The position numbers were made by a program, and so were the translations under genes. The notes beneath the pieces are model-generated. The model was given only the letters and a program-made list of their open reading frames with translations, searched no databases and was not told the origin of the DNA. A stretch of DNA of 6,176 nucleotides from Planctomycetaceae bacterium (GTDB lineage Bacteria; Planctomycetota; Planctomycetia; Pirellulales; Thermoguttaceae). Shown here one piece after another: positions 1 through 6,176 of this stretch (position 1 is the stretch's first letter; every line of letters begins with the position of its first letter). The DNA is taken from assembly GCA_009776995.1 (NCBI GenBank), contig WRMR01000308.1:1-6176 (forward strand). The letters run 5' to 3'.

Positions 1-103
1 TTTCGTCGGAAAACCAGAACGTGACGTCGCCCCGATTGACCAATGCCTCGTTATATTTTGCCCAGTTTCTGATTGTGAACGCCGTGCGTGCTTCCGTACT
101 CAT
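1..103 (-). CDS. IS5-family transposase, N-terminal fragment (gene continues beyond left edge)
   Basis: The first 34 codons of a DDE transposase are visible. They start at the ATG on the minus strand at 103 and run off the window. The peptide begins MSTEARTAFTIRNWAKYNEA and continues LVNRGDVTFWFSDE. The pattern R-N-W-x-x-Y-N-x-A-L-x-x-R-G-x-x-T-F-W is the hallmark of the N-terminus of IS5/IS903-type transposases, which cut and join the element's terminal repeats. A GGAG ribosome binding site lies at 113-110, six bases before the ATG, which supports this start. The catalytic DDE residues lie outside the window, so whether the gene is intact cannot be judged. The frame is open throughout the visible part. 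Confidence 0.85.
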   Translation of the reverse strand, partial: MSTEARTAFTIRNWAKYNEALVNRGDVTFWFSDE

Positions 104-195
104 GATTTGCTCCGTTTTGAGGTGGTTGGTGGTGGTTTTGACAAACCTGACTGCACCCATTACGGAAAAAATTCCCGTTTGTGCCGTGTTTTTTT

Positions 196-215
196 AATAT
201 TTAATCAACAATGCC
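196..215 (-). repeat. Terminal inverted repeat of the insertion sequence
   Basis: Read on the minus strand from 215 inward, the sequence is GGCATTGTTGATTAAATATT. It matches the known IS903-type end at most of the outer 18 positions and sits upstream of the transposase start, as expected for the left end of such an element. The partner repeat would be beyond the left edge. The outer base at 215 is the likely junction with host DNA. Confidence 0.65.
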
Positions 216-224
216 AAGCAGAGA
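216..224. repeat. Candidate 9-bp target-site duplicate next to the insertion sequence
   Basis: AAGCAGAGA directly abuts the element end. IS903-type transposition typically makes a 9-bp direct repeat. Only one copy is in view, so this is a prediction from the element family and not an observed duplication. Confidence 0.35.
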
Positions 225-398
225 TGCAGATTTCCTCATGCTTAAGAAAAAATTGAAAAAATAGGCAACAACCGTTGGTGTCAACATTTGATTTGTCCAT
301 TTTGACTGAGGCATGTCAATCACGAAGATTTCCCCGGAAGAGGTCGAACAGTTGGACTGACACAGGACTTATGAACCTTTTACGAAAGCGGTCACACC
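216..398. other. Spacer between the insertion sequence and comEC
   Basis: I see no supported gene here. The first 55 bases or so are A-rich (a run of A-rich blocks around 244-263). A 15-codon open frame from the ATG at 313 to the TGA at 358-360 reads MSITKISPEEVEQLD and has no usable ribosome binding site. A TTGACT hexamer at 302-307 could serve as a -35 box, but the best -10 at the right spacing (325-330, AAGATT) is poor, so no promoter is called. Any native comEC promoter should lie in this spacer, or in DNA now displaced by the insertion. Confidence 0.5.
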
Positions 399-3080
399 AT
401 GACTTCCCGGGAGCCGTTGCCTGTTTGTTTGGCGGCGTTATGCCTCGGGATTGTGGGGGACAAAGGGCTGGGCGTTCCCGCGTTTCTTTGGGGGACGCTT
501 TTTTTGATTCTTGCAGGTGTTTGGGTTTGGTACAATTGGAACGCGTTACGGTGGGACGGTTTGAAAAGCAAACCAGCCGTTTTCAAACGCGACGAGGTGA
601 TAACAAATCAACGGCTTTTCCGTTCGGCGATGATGTTGCTTGGTCTTGTTGCGGTGTTTGGCGGACTTTGGCATCACTGGTATTGGAATGTCTATCCGCC
701 GGGCGATCCGGGTTTGTTTCAACTCGACGAGCCGACGCCCGTTGTCATGGAGGGCAAAGTTATCAGTTTCCCACGCTGGATTCCGGCACCGCCCGACAAT
801 CCCGGCCGTTTTATGCCGCCAACGGATCAGACCGTTTTGACGCTTCGCGCCGCACGTTTGCGCAACGGCCGGGACTGGGAACCGGCATGTGGACGCGTTT
901 ACGTGTCGGTGACCGGAAAACTGCCGGATGTGCGTTACGGCGATTCGTTGCGGATCATCGGCAAGTTATCGCATCCGAACAGGCAGCACAATCCCGGCGA
1001 TTATGATCAGGCAACGTCATTGCGGCAACAACGCATCTTGTCGATGTTGCGGGTCAATGACGGCGATTCGGTGAGAAAGCTCCAGTCAGGTTCGTTGTCG
1101 GTCGCACGATTACTCGAACAGATACGCGACAGTGCCCGGGCGAACATCGCACGATCCATGACGCCGGAACACGCGGGTTTTGCGGCGGCAACGATTCTCG
1201 GTGTGCGCGACGAGATTGAGCCGGAACTGTCGCAATTGCTGATCGAAAGCGGCACCGCGCACATTCTCGCCATTTCAGGCTTGCACGTCGGGCTTGTCGC
1301 GCTGGGGTTCGTGTTCCTGTTGCGTCTGCTGGGACTGCGGCGCAAAACATTTGCCATCGCACTGACGTTGACGATCCTGTGCTACTTGTGCATCACGGAC
1401 ATGCGGCCATCGGCAATTCGCGCGTCGTTACTGGTGTTCGTCGCGTGCCTTTCGATCTTCCGGGGGCAGCGTCGCTTGCAAATCAACGCCTTTGCCGCGA
1501 CCGGAATCATCGTGCTGATTCTCAATCCGACAAACCTGTTCCAGGTGGGGGTGCAACTTTCGTTCCTTGCAACAAGCGTCTTCTTGTGGTTCAATCAACG
1601 TTTGGACTTGTTCGGCATGTTTTTTGAACGAAACAAGACCCGCAACATGTCATCGATTCAGGACAAGGAAAAGGCTCTCGACGAAATGGCCGACGACGAA
1701 AAACTGCTCGCCAAACGCTACTGGGGGCGTATGTTGCTCGGGTTTGCCTGGCGAGGGAGCTGCAAAATGTTTAACGGTCTGATCAACGGCATCCTGGTCT
1801 GCGCCGTGATCTGGCTGGTCGTTTCGCCACTCATCGCGTCACAAATGCACGTGTTTTCGATGATCGGCCTGATGGTCAACCCCTTGCTTTGGATACCGCT
1901 CACACTCGCACTGTTGAGCGGCTTCTGTGTTGTGATAACCGGTTGGATTTGCCCGCCGATGGCCGTTGTGTTCGGTTGGTGTGCCAACGCTTCCTACGCA
2001 TTGCTCGCGAACACGATCGCCTGGTTTCATCGGATGCCGGGTGGCTATGCCTGGGTGCCCGGTTTTCATGGTTGGTGGCTGATCGGGCTGTATGTCCCGT
2101 TTCTGCTACTGTCGCTGTTCCCGCAACTGCGTCCGAAAAAACGCTGGCTTGTCATCGCGCCGGCATGTTGGCTGCTGGTCGCCTTCGCGGTGCATTACGT
2201 TCGGCAGTGGGATGATTGGCGGAATGACCGTCTGTACGTCCGCGTCTTGTCCGTCGGTCATGGGATGTGCGTCCACGTCAAAACGCCGAACGGCAAGTCG
2301 ATCTTCTACGACGTGGGCAGCATGTCCTCGCCGTTCAAGGGGGCGAACATCGCGGCCCATTCGCTGTGGGATTTCGGTTGCCGGAAGATCGACGCGGTCA
2401 TCATCTCGCACCCCGATTCCGATCATTACAACGGTTTGGCACTGCTGCTGGAGAAATTTCGCGTCGAAACGGTGTACGTGAACCAGTCGATGTTCCAAAA
2501 AGAGGGAAGAGCCATTGATGCGTTGCACAATGCCTTGACGAGCCGCAATATCCCCGTTATGACACTTGCATCCGGCGATGTCATCAACCAACCGGGCTTT
2601 CCGGCAATGAGCGTGTTGCACCCGCCCGTGCCGGATGAAATCCTGCGTTCGATTTGCCCGGACAGCGACCATGGCATGAAACAACCCGGCGGTATCGAAG
2701 AAGAGGAAACGCTCATTGGGTTCGATAACACAGACAGCAATGCCAACAGTCTGGTGCTGCTGATCGAACATCGTGGGCATCGCATTCTGCTACCGGGCGA
2801 TCTTGAATCCAAGCTGACGCCGGAGTTCATGCTAAAATTGCCCGTGCATGTCGATGTCATGCTTTCGCCGCATCACGGCAGCATCAAAAAAACATCCGAC
2901 GAACTGGTCGCATGGGCAACGCCCGAGCATCTTGTCATCAGCGGCGGCCTGTTCACCTACAATCCGAACAGCAAGCCGCATTTTGAAGAGTCGGGCTGCC
3001 GCGTATTCGAGACGCTCAAAAACGGCATGGTCGAAGTCATCATCGACCGACAAGGCATCCGCGTGCGCTCACGGTGGTGA
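399..3080 (+). CDS. comEC: ComEC/Rec2 family DNA-uptake channel with C-terminal metallo-beta-lactamase-like domain
   Basis: This is an 893-aa inner-membrane protein of the family that carries single-stranded DNA across the cytoplasmic membrane during natural transformation. Hydrophobic segments lie near residues 7-24, 27-47 and 74-98. A DUF4131/OB-like region spans about 112-218 and contains GDSLRIIGKL and NPGDYD. The competence membrane domain spans about 245-600, with the signature HILAISGLHVGL at 288-299. The metallo-beta-lactamase-like domain spans about 611-893, with HPDSDH (671-676, the HxDxDH form usual in ComEC), LLPGDLE (797-803) and SPHHGS (823-828), all expected metal-site regions. 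Length and domain order are those of a complete ComEC. The ATG at 399 is the most upstream start possible because an in-frame TGA lies at 372-374 with no other start between; no clear Shine-Dalgarno sequence precedes it. Oddities are LSVGHGMC (617-624) in place of the usual LDVGQGDS-like motif, and a charged insert at about 408-446. No other competence genes are in view, so a role in transformation is inferred from the family. Confidence 0.93.
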   Translation: MTSREPLPVCLAALCLGIVGDKGLGVPAFLWGTLFLILAGVWVWYNWNALRWDGLKSKPAVFKRDEVITNQRLFRSAMMLLGLVAVFGGLWHHWYWNVYPPGDPGLFQLDEPTPVVMEGKVISFPRWIPAPPDNPGRFMPPTDQTVLTLRAARLRNGRDWEPACGRVYVSVTGKLPDVRYGDSLRIIGKLSHPNRQHNPGDYDQATSLRQQRILSMLRVNDGDSVRKLQSGSLSVARLLEQIRDSARANIARSMTPEHAGFAAATILGVRDEIEPELSQLLIESGTAHILAISGLHVGLVALGFVFLLRLLGLRRKTFAIALTLTILCYLCITDMRPSAIRASLLVFVACLSIFRGQRRLQINAFAATGIIVLILNPTNLFQVGVQLSFLATSVFLWFNQRLDLFGMFFERNKTRNMSSIQDKEKALDEMADDEKLLAKRYWGRMLLGFAWRGSCKMFNGLINGILVCAVIWLVVSPLIASQMHVFSMIGLMVNPLLWIPLTLALLSGFCVVITGWICPPMAVVFGWCANASYALLANTIAWFHRMPGGYAWVPGFHGWWLIGLYVPFLLLSLFPQLRPKKRWLVIAPACWLLVAFAVHYVRQWDDWRNDRLYVRVLSVGHGMCVHVKTPNGKSIFYDVGSMSSPFKGANIAAHSLWDFGCRKIDAVIISHPDSDHYNGLALLLEKFRVETVYVNQSMFQKEGRAIDALHNALTSRNIPVMTLASGDVINQPGFPAMSVLHPPVPDEILRSICPDSDHGMKQPGGIEEEETLIGFDNTDSNANSLVLLIEHRGHRILLPGDLESKLTPEFMLKLPVHVDVMLSPHHGSIKKTSDELVAWATPEHLVISGGLFTYNPNSKPHFEESGCRVFETLKNGMVEVIIDRQGIRVRSRW

Positions 3081-3087
3081 TTATCAA

Positions 3088-3125
3088 CAACAGCCGGGAG
3101 CGTAAACGACCGGTTGGGATTTTTG
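3088..3125 (+). terminator. Possible weak intrinsic terminator of comEC
   Basis: Eight bases after the comEC stop, CAAC-(AG)-CCGG at 3088-3097 can pair with CCGGTTG at 3110-3116, leaving a two-base bulge and a 12-base loop. A short T-run (3120-3124) follows after GGA. The bulge, long loop and three-base gap before the T-run make it a weak candidate, but its position fits. Confidence 0.3.
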
Positions 3126-3132
3126 TTCTTGC

Positions 3133-3153
3133 GGCGGCCACAGCGTGACCGCC
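3133..3153. other. Strong GC hairpin in the convergent gap
   Basis: GGCGG-C-CAC at 3133-3141 pairs with GTG-A-CCGCC at 3145-3153 around an AGC loop, with a single C/A mismatch. That is eight base pairs in an almost perfect palindrome. No T-run follows on either strand, so it is not a classical intrinsic terminator. Between two converging genes it could act as a 3'-end RNA structure for either transcript, or be a copy of a dispersed palindromic repeat. An alternative pairing of ACAGCG (3140-3145) with CGCTGT (3168-3173) is also possible. Confidence 0.45.
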
Positions 3154-3218
3154 CTACCGCGACTCTGCGCTGTCAAGTATGTTCCCGGCTGCTTTATCGT
3201 TGCGGTGTCATGTAAACG

Positions 3219-5816
3219 TCACCGCTTCAGCATCAATTCCCCAAAATCAAGCGGTTCTTCCGTTGGATCATCTATCGTAAAAGCACTCTGGAGTCGCCAA
3301 TTTCCCGCTTTCGAATCCATACCGCAGTTGATCGTTTCGGAGATGACCAACACGTAATCACCGGGCGGCAGGTCGTCAAAGCGGAATGTGCCGTCAGGAC
3401 GCAACGGGGCAAAGCGGAGAATCGCCATCGCCTTGTTGTAGCGGCTCACCTGTTCCTTGTATTGCCTGCCTTCCTCCGTCGTTTCCCAGAGGAGCCGTTT
3501 GATGTTGCACTGATACGGGTCTTTTTGTTCCCGGTCCGGCCAGTATTCGCGAGGAAGGACCGGGTAAGTTAAATCCCCCATATTCTCCGGTTTGGGAACA
3601 ATCCGCGCGGTATATTCAAGCCATTCGACCGGCTCCGAAACAACCGCTCTGCCGACAACTGCCTTTCCCGTACCGCCGATGACGCAATACGTTGTTTCAC
3701 CCGGTTTCACATCCAGGGTTCCCGTATAGGTTGACCAGCCCGAACTCGAACCGCCTCCCGTCACGGTTCGCGATAACTTCACCGTACCCGGCATCACCTG
3801 TTCAAAAACGAACCGCCCGTCTTTTTTGGTGACTGTTCCAAGATAAAATCCGGGATTGGTCGGCAAACTGTCCGGTGTCTGCCAGCGAACGGCAATTACG
3901 GTTCCTTCCAGTGTTTTCGTTCCCGCCTGGAGCGTCCCTTCGACGCGTCCCCATTTCAAGAGCGTAATCGGAGTGCCTGTTGGTTTTGCTTGCAGGTCGT
4001 GTTCTTTGCGAAACGTTTCCCCGTCGATCACTGCCGAGCCGGACGCATGTGTGATTTTCAGTATGAACTTTTGCGGCCCGATCATCCGGTGCTGATCGTC
4101 CGAGAGAATGAACCGTCCTTCCGCGTCGGTCGTCACGGGCCCGGCATCCGGCCCGCAAGCGGAACTCTCGACGGCGATTGTCACGGTGGCGTTTTCTGCG
4201 TTTTCACCCTCCGGCGTCAAAACCTGTCCGCCGGAAAGCGGGAACAACGGTTCCTGCGAGGCCGGCGTTTCCGCGTTGGTTGCAGTCGCGGTCGCATCCA
4301 TATTTTCAGCCGACGGCGAAAGCCGGATTGCGAGTTCCACGTTTTCCTCACCGTAGGTCACAATGCGCGACTTTTGCGTCGCATATCCCGGGGCTTCGAC
4401 GTCGAACCGCCAGGCACAGTCATCTTTGCCACCATACACATCCGTTTCCATGAAACCGTTGTTCCCGGGGCTCGGAGGAGTCCAACTCATGTAATTTTCA
4501 TCATCGGCCTTTTCATACATTCGGGTTGTCACGTGAAATGCCGGGATCGGTTCCCCGGTCACATCATCAACGATGCGGAGTGTGACTTTCGAGAGAAAGA
4601 GCGTCACGGGCACAAGTTCCTGTGTTGCGTCAACCGGAAATTGGACGCCAATGTAATCCCGCTTGGAGCAGACGATCTCGAATGACGAGGCCGGTCCTTC
4701 ATTCCAGGTGAGCTTGCCCTGCTCATCGGTTTTGTTCGGTTCCTGAATGACATGGCTGCTCAATCTGTAGTGCCGGCCGGGCAGCCCCGCGATTCCGGCA
4801 ACGCTCACACTGACGTCCGGAATCGGATTTCCGGCGGAATCTTTCACTTCCAACGTAATCCCGCGTCCCGGCGGCATGGTGATTTCGAGCGGCACGTCCT
4901 CCGAGCGAATCTCGACGGGCAAACACAGGCTTGCCCTGCCGGACGCCCACACCGTGATCATCGCCTGGTCATTCAGCGAACAATTCTCAAGGCGGAACAG
5001 GCCGTCCTGATCCGAAAGAACCGGCTCAGTATCGCCGCGATAAGCGACAAACAACCGCACGGCGGCTCCTTCAATCGGTGCCCCGTTTTCATCGACGATC
5101 CTGCCGGAAAAGGTGTAACCTTGCTCGATGGTGATTTTTGTGTGACAGTTGCCGTCGGCATCCGGGTTCAAACGAGCGGCCGGAATATCGTAAACCTCTG
5201 TTGTGAGGTATCCCTCTTTCTCGAGAGACAAAGACGGCGAACCGCTGAACGTCGCCGGAAGCTGGAAAAACGACCATCGTCCTTCGGCGTCCGTGGTGAC
5301 ATTTTCGGCTGTGACCAAACCACGGAAAACATGATAGCAATTGTAACAGTCTGTATAATGAATGGTAAGCGTGACCTTGACCCCTTCGACCGGTTGTCCC
5401 TCTTCATCGACGACGATTCCGCCGATCTTCTGCGCCGGCTTGAGTACAACAGTCCAAGTATCACAAATTCTCAGGTCGGATTCAAAATTCGCTGTGTATG
5501 GACCATATCCCTCGGCACGAACCGTGATATCGGTGGTCTGCCATTGTTTCCACTGCTCTTCCGACATGGGAATCTCGAAAACACCTTTGTCGTCAACGTG
5601 AAAATTGACATATTTTCCGAAACGATGAAATCCGTCGGCATGAGTGATCGGATTTCCCGCCTCGTCAACGACGGTGACGACCATTTTTTCAGGAAACCGG
5701 CCGCCGGCAGCAGGCTTCGAGTCGTTTTCCTTCGCGAAGGCAAAGGTGACTCCCAGGATCAACAAAGCCGAAACCCAAGTCCCGACAACAACCGGCAATA
5801 AGAAACTCCGCGACAT
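3219..5816 (-). CDS. Exported multi-module protein with carboxypeptidase-regulatory-like (transthyretin-like) domains
   Basis: An 865-aa protein, counted from the ATG at 5816. That start has GAGGA (5829-5825) eight bases upstream and leads straight into a signal peptide: SR, then a long hydrophobic run, then AFA with likely cleavage after residue 28. The ATG at 5822 is only two bases from the same GAGGA, so it is less likely. The rest is a string of beta-sandwich modules. Five begin with a V-x-D-x-x-G-x-P-I/V-type strand and turn: VVDEAGNPI (about 49), VVDEEGQPV (135), IVDENGAPI (240), VKDSAGNPI (324) and IVDDVTGEPI (415). Several also carry a D-x-x-G-x-F/W strand. Three more divergent modules start at about 526, 623 and 718, the last with PDGTFRFDDLPPGDY. 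An Ala/Thr/Asn-rich linker at about 501-522 separates the two groups. No catalytic domain is visible, so the likely role is binding or structure outside the cytoplasmic membrane; the ligand is unknown. Such proteins are common in Planctomycetota. It may have its own promoter in the 92-bp upstream gap. Confidence 0.85.
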   Translation of the reverse strand: MSRSFLLPVVVGTWVSALLILGVTFAFAKENDSKPAAGGRFPEKMVVTVVDEAGNPITHADGFHRFGKYVNFHVDDKGVFEIPMSEEQWKQWQTTDITVRAEGYGPYTANFESDLRICDTWTVVLKPAQKIGGIVVDEEGQPVEGVKVTLTIHYTDCYNCYHVFRGLVTAENVTTDAEGRWSFFQLPATFSGSPSLSLEKEGYLTTEVYDIPAARLNPDADGNCHTKITIEQGYTFSGRIVDENGAPIEGAAVRLFVAYRGDTEPVLSDQDGLFRLENCSLNDQAMITVWASGRASLCLPVEIRSEDVPLEITMPPGRGITLEVKDSAGNPIPDVSVSVAGIAGLPGRHYRLSSHVIQEPNKTDEQGKLTWNEGPASSFEIVCSKRDYIGVQFPVDATQELVPVTLFLSKVTLRIVDDVTGEPIPAFHVTTRMYEKADDENYMSWTPPSPGNNGFMETDVYGGKDDCAWRFDVEAPGYATQKSRIVTYGEENVELAIRLSPSAENMDATATATNAETPASQEPLFPLSGGQVLTPEGENAENATVTIAVESSACGPDAGPVTTDAEGRFILSDDQHRMIGPQKFILKITHASGSAVIDGETFRKEHDLQAKPTGTPITLLKWGRVEGTLQAGTKTLEGTVIAVRWQTPDSLPTNPGFYLGTVTKKDGRFVFEQVMPGTVKLSRTVTGGGSSSGWSTYTGTLDVKPGETTYCVIGGTGKAVVGRAVVSEPVEWLEYTARIVPKPENMGDLTYPVLPREYWPDREQKDPYQCNIKRLLWETTEEGRQYKEQVSRYNKAMAILRFAPLRPDGTFRFDDLPPGDYVLVISETINCGMDSKAGNWRLQSAFTIDDPTEEPLDFGELMLKR

Positions 5817-5824
5817 GATCATGT

Positions 5825-5829
5825 TCCTC
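5825..5829 (-). promoter_or_regulatory. Ribosome binding site that fixes the start of the modular exported protein
   Basis: GAGGA on the minus strand lies eight bases before the ATG at 5816 and only two before the in-frame ATG at 5822. Normal spacing favours 5816. This makes MSRSFLLP the N-terminus and gives a compact, standard signal peptide. Confidence 0.6.
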
Positions 5830-5863
5830 GAAAGGGTGTGAGACAAAAAACAAACACAGGTGT

Positions 5864-5872
5864 ATTGTATCA
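5864..5872 (-). promoter_or_regulatory. Candidate extended -10 promoter for the modular exported protein
   Basis: On the minus strand TGATACAAT reads as an extended -10 element (TG-n-TACAAT, one base from TATAAT). The -35 position at 17-bp spacing holds only a weak TGTTCA. A perfect TTGACA (5879-5874) lies four bases upstream of the -10, too close to act with it. Transcription from here would give a leader of about 40-45 bases before the GAGGA site. This is a consensus match only. Confidence 0.3.
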
Positions 5873-5908
5873 TTGTCAACGGCCGCTGAACATACTACCA
5901 CGATTCCG

Positions 5909-6176
5909 CTACCCAATCAGCGTCAACCCGACACAAACCCAGATGGGCAACGTCACAAGGGCAAGCAGACTGTTCGGAACGATGGTATCGAGTGCCGTTT
6001 CCGGGTCGCCGCCGTAATACCGCGACAGGGTCATCGGAAAAATGGCCGATGACATGGCCGCGTGAATGACAAGGACCCGTTTGATTTCAAGTGTCAGCGG
6101 TGAGAAAACCGCAATGGCAATGAAAATCGCGGGCAAAACGACCAGACGCAACAAGCACGACAAAAACGCAACGCGG
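5909..6176 (-). CDS. AEC (auxin efflux carrier) family permease, C-terminal fragment
   Basis: About 88 C-terminal residues are visible. The frame is open to the right edge, so the gene enters the window from there; it ends at a TAG at 5911-5909. The sequence has a membrane segment (LVVLPAIFIAIAVF), then a charged turn and RVLVIHAAMSSAIFPMTLSR. Next comes YYGGDPETALDTIVPNSL and a last membrane segment, LALVTLPIWVCVGLTLIG. The A-A-M-x-x-A-I-F-P cluster followed by Y-Y-G-G-D-P-x-x-A and a terminal helix is the usual C-terminal end of AEC-family transporters, which move small organic anions or related solutes across the inner membrane. The substrate cannot be told from this part. The in-frame TTG at 6163 is not its start because the homologous reading continues upstream (RVAFLSCLLR). 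It lies 92 bp upstream of the modular exported gene on the same strand. Confidence 0.8.
   Translation of the reverse strand, partial: RVAFLSCLLRLVVLPAIFIAIAVFSPLTLEIKRVLVIHAAMSSAIFPMTLSRYYGGDPETALDTIVPNSLLALVTLPIWVCVGLTLIG

Larger units (their letters stand above)
1..215 (-). mobile_element. End of an IS5-family (IS903-like) insertion sequence, truncated by the window edge
   Basis: This is the terminal part of an insertion sequence that continues left of the window. Two signs agree. The transposase gene starts at 103 and reads outward to the left. Read on the minus strand from 215, the sequence GGCATTGTTGATTAAATATT closely resembles the IS903-type terminal repeat (GGCTTTGTTGAATAAATC, from memory), including the GGC-TTGTTGA core. 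The 112 bp between the element end and the transposase start are AT-rich and contain a TGG-rich stretch (about 121-136) and a short inverted repeat (162-178). IS903-group elements usually duplicate 9 bp of target, so AAGCAGAGA at 216-224 is the predicted flanking duplicate. The other copy would lie outside the window. The family assignment is good; the exact boundary is inferred from the repeat. Confidence 0.75.

Noticed and set aside
264..282. Inverted sequence CAACAACCGTTGGTG near an A-rich run as a leftward terminator
   Set aside because: The stem is only a few base pairs around a minimal loop and there is no gene ending here on the minus strand.
275..1006. Long open frame (243 codons) on the + strand overlapping the start of comEC
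   Set aside because: It overlaps comEC in another frame, its peptide is rich in Arg, Ser and Cys without domain character, and comEC has clear family motifs over the same DNA.
2106..2780. Open frame of 224 codons on the minus strand inside comEC
   Set aside because: It lies opposite the metallo-beta-lactamase-like domain of ComEC and has no family features of its own.
3990..4685. Open frame of 231 codons on the + strand
   Set aside because: It is antisense to the modular gene, rich in Arg, His and Cys, and has no start signal or domain.
4752..5801. Open frame of 349 codons on the + strand opposite the modular exported gene
   Set aside because: The minus strand has a signal peptide, repeated modules and a ribosome binding site. 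The + frame has no recognisable domain and is a mirror effect of codon composition.
5817..5879. Upstream extension of the modular exported protein starting at a TTG at 5879
   Set aside because: The TTG is part of a TTGACA hexamer, has no ribosome binding site, and the extension would put 21 residues ahead of a standard signal peptide. The ATG at 5816 has GAGGA at good spacing.
6161..6163. TTG as a start for a small 84-aa protein at the right edge
   Set aside because: The reading continues upstream in the same frame to the window edge with AEC-family character, so this is an internal leucine codon of a truncated permease.
1..6176. CRISPR array, tRNA, rRNA, toxin-antitoxin or defence genes
   Set aside because: No regularly spaced repeats, tRNA-like folds or recognisable defence domains were seen on either strand.

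Overview
The window looks like a chromosomal segment from a member of the Planctomycetota, probably Pirellulales-like. This is inferred, not proven. The grounds are the combination of a large ComEC with a divergent signature, a long exported protein built of carboxypeptidase-regulatory-like modules ending in the pattern 'PLDFGELMLKR', and an AEC-family permease tail. The coding DNA is moderately GC-rich, with AT-rich spacers near the left edge.

Layout, left to right. Positions 1-215 are the end of an insertion sequence of the IS5 family, IS903-like. The first 34 codons of its transposase run leftward out of the window, and an 18-20 bp terminal inverted repeat closes the element at 215. Positions 216-398 are a non-coding spacer holding only a doubtful 15-codon open frame. 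Positions 399-3080 (+) encode a full-length 893-aa ComEC/Rec2-type DNA-uptake channel with a DUF4131 region, a competence membrane domain and a C-terminal metallo-beta-lactamase-like domain. Positions 3081-3218 are a convergent intergenic gap with a bulged hairpin followed by a short T-run and a second, strong GC hairpin. Positions 3219-5816 (-) encode an 865-aa exported protein of about eight beta-sandwich modules with a clear signal peptide. Positions 5909-6176 (-) are the C-terminal end of an AEC (auxin efflux carrier) family permease that enters from the right edge.

The two complete genes are convergent and show no obvious functional link. ComEC would act in the inner membrane on incoming DNA. 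The modular protein would act outside the cytoplasmic membrane, probably as a binding or structural surface protein. The permease lies upstream of the modular gene on the same strand, 92 bp away, with a promoter-like sequence between them, so the two may be transcribed separately. I see no defence system, CRISPR array, tRNA, rRNA or prophage here. The observations most worth checking are the fresh-looking IS end upstream of comEC, the altered LDVGQGD-type motif in ComEC, and the architecture of the modular exported protein.
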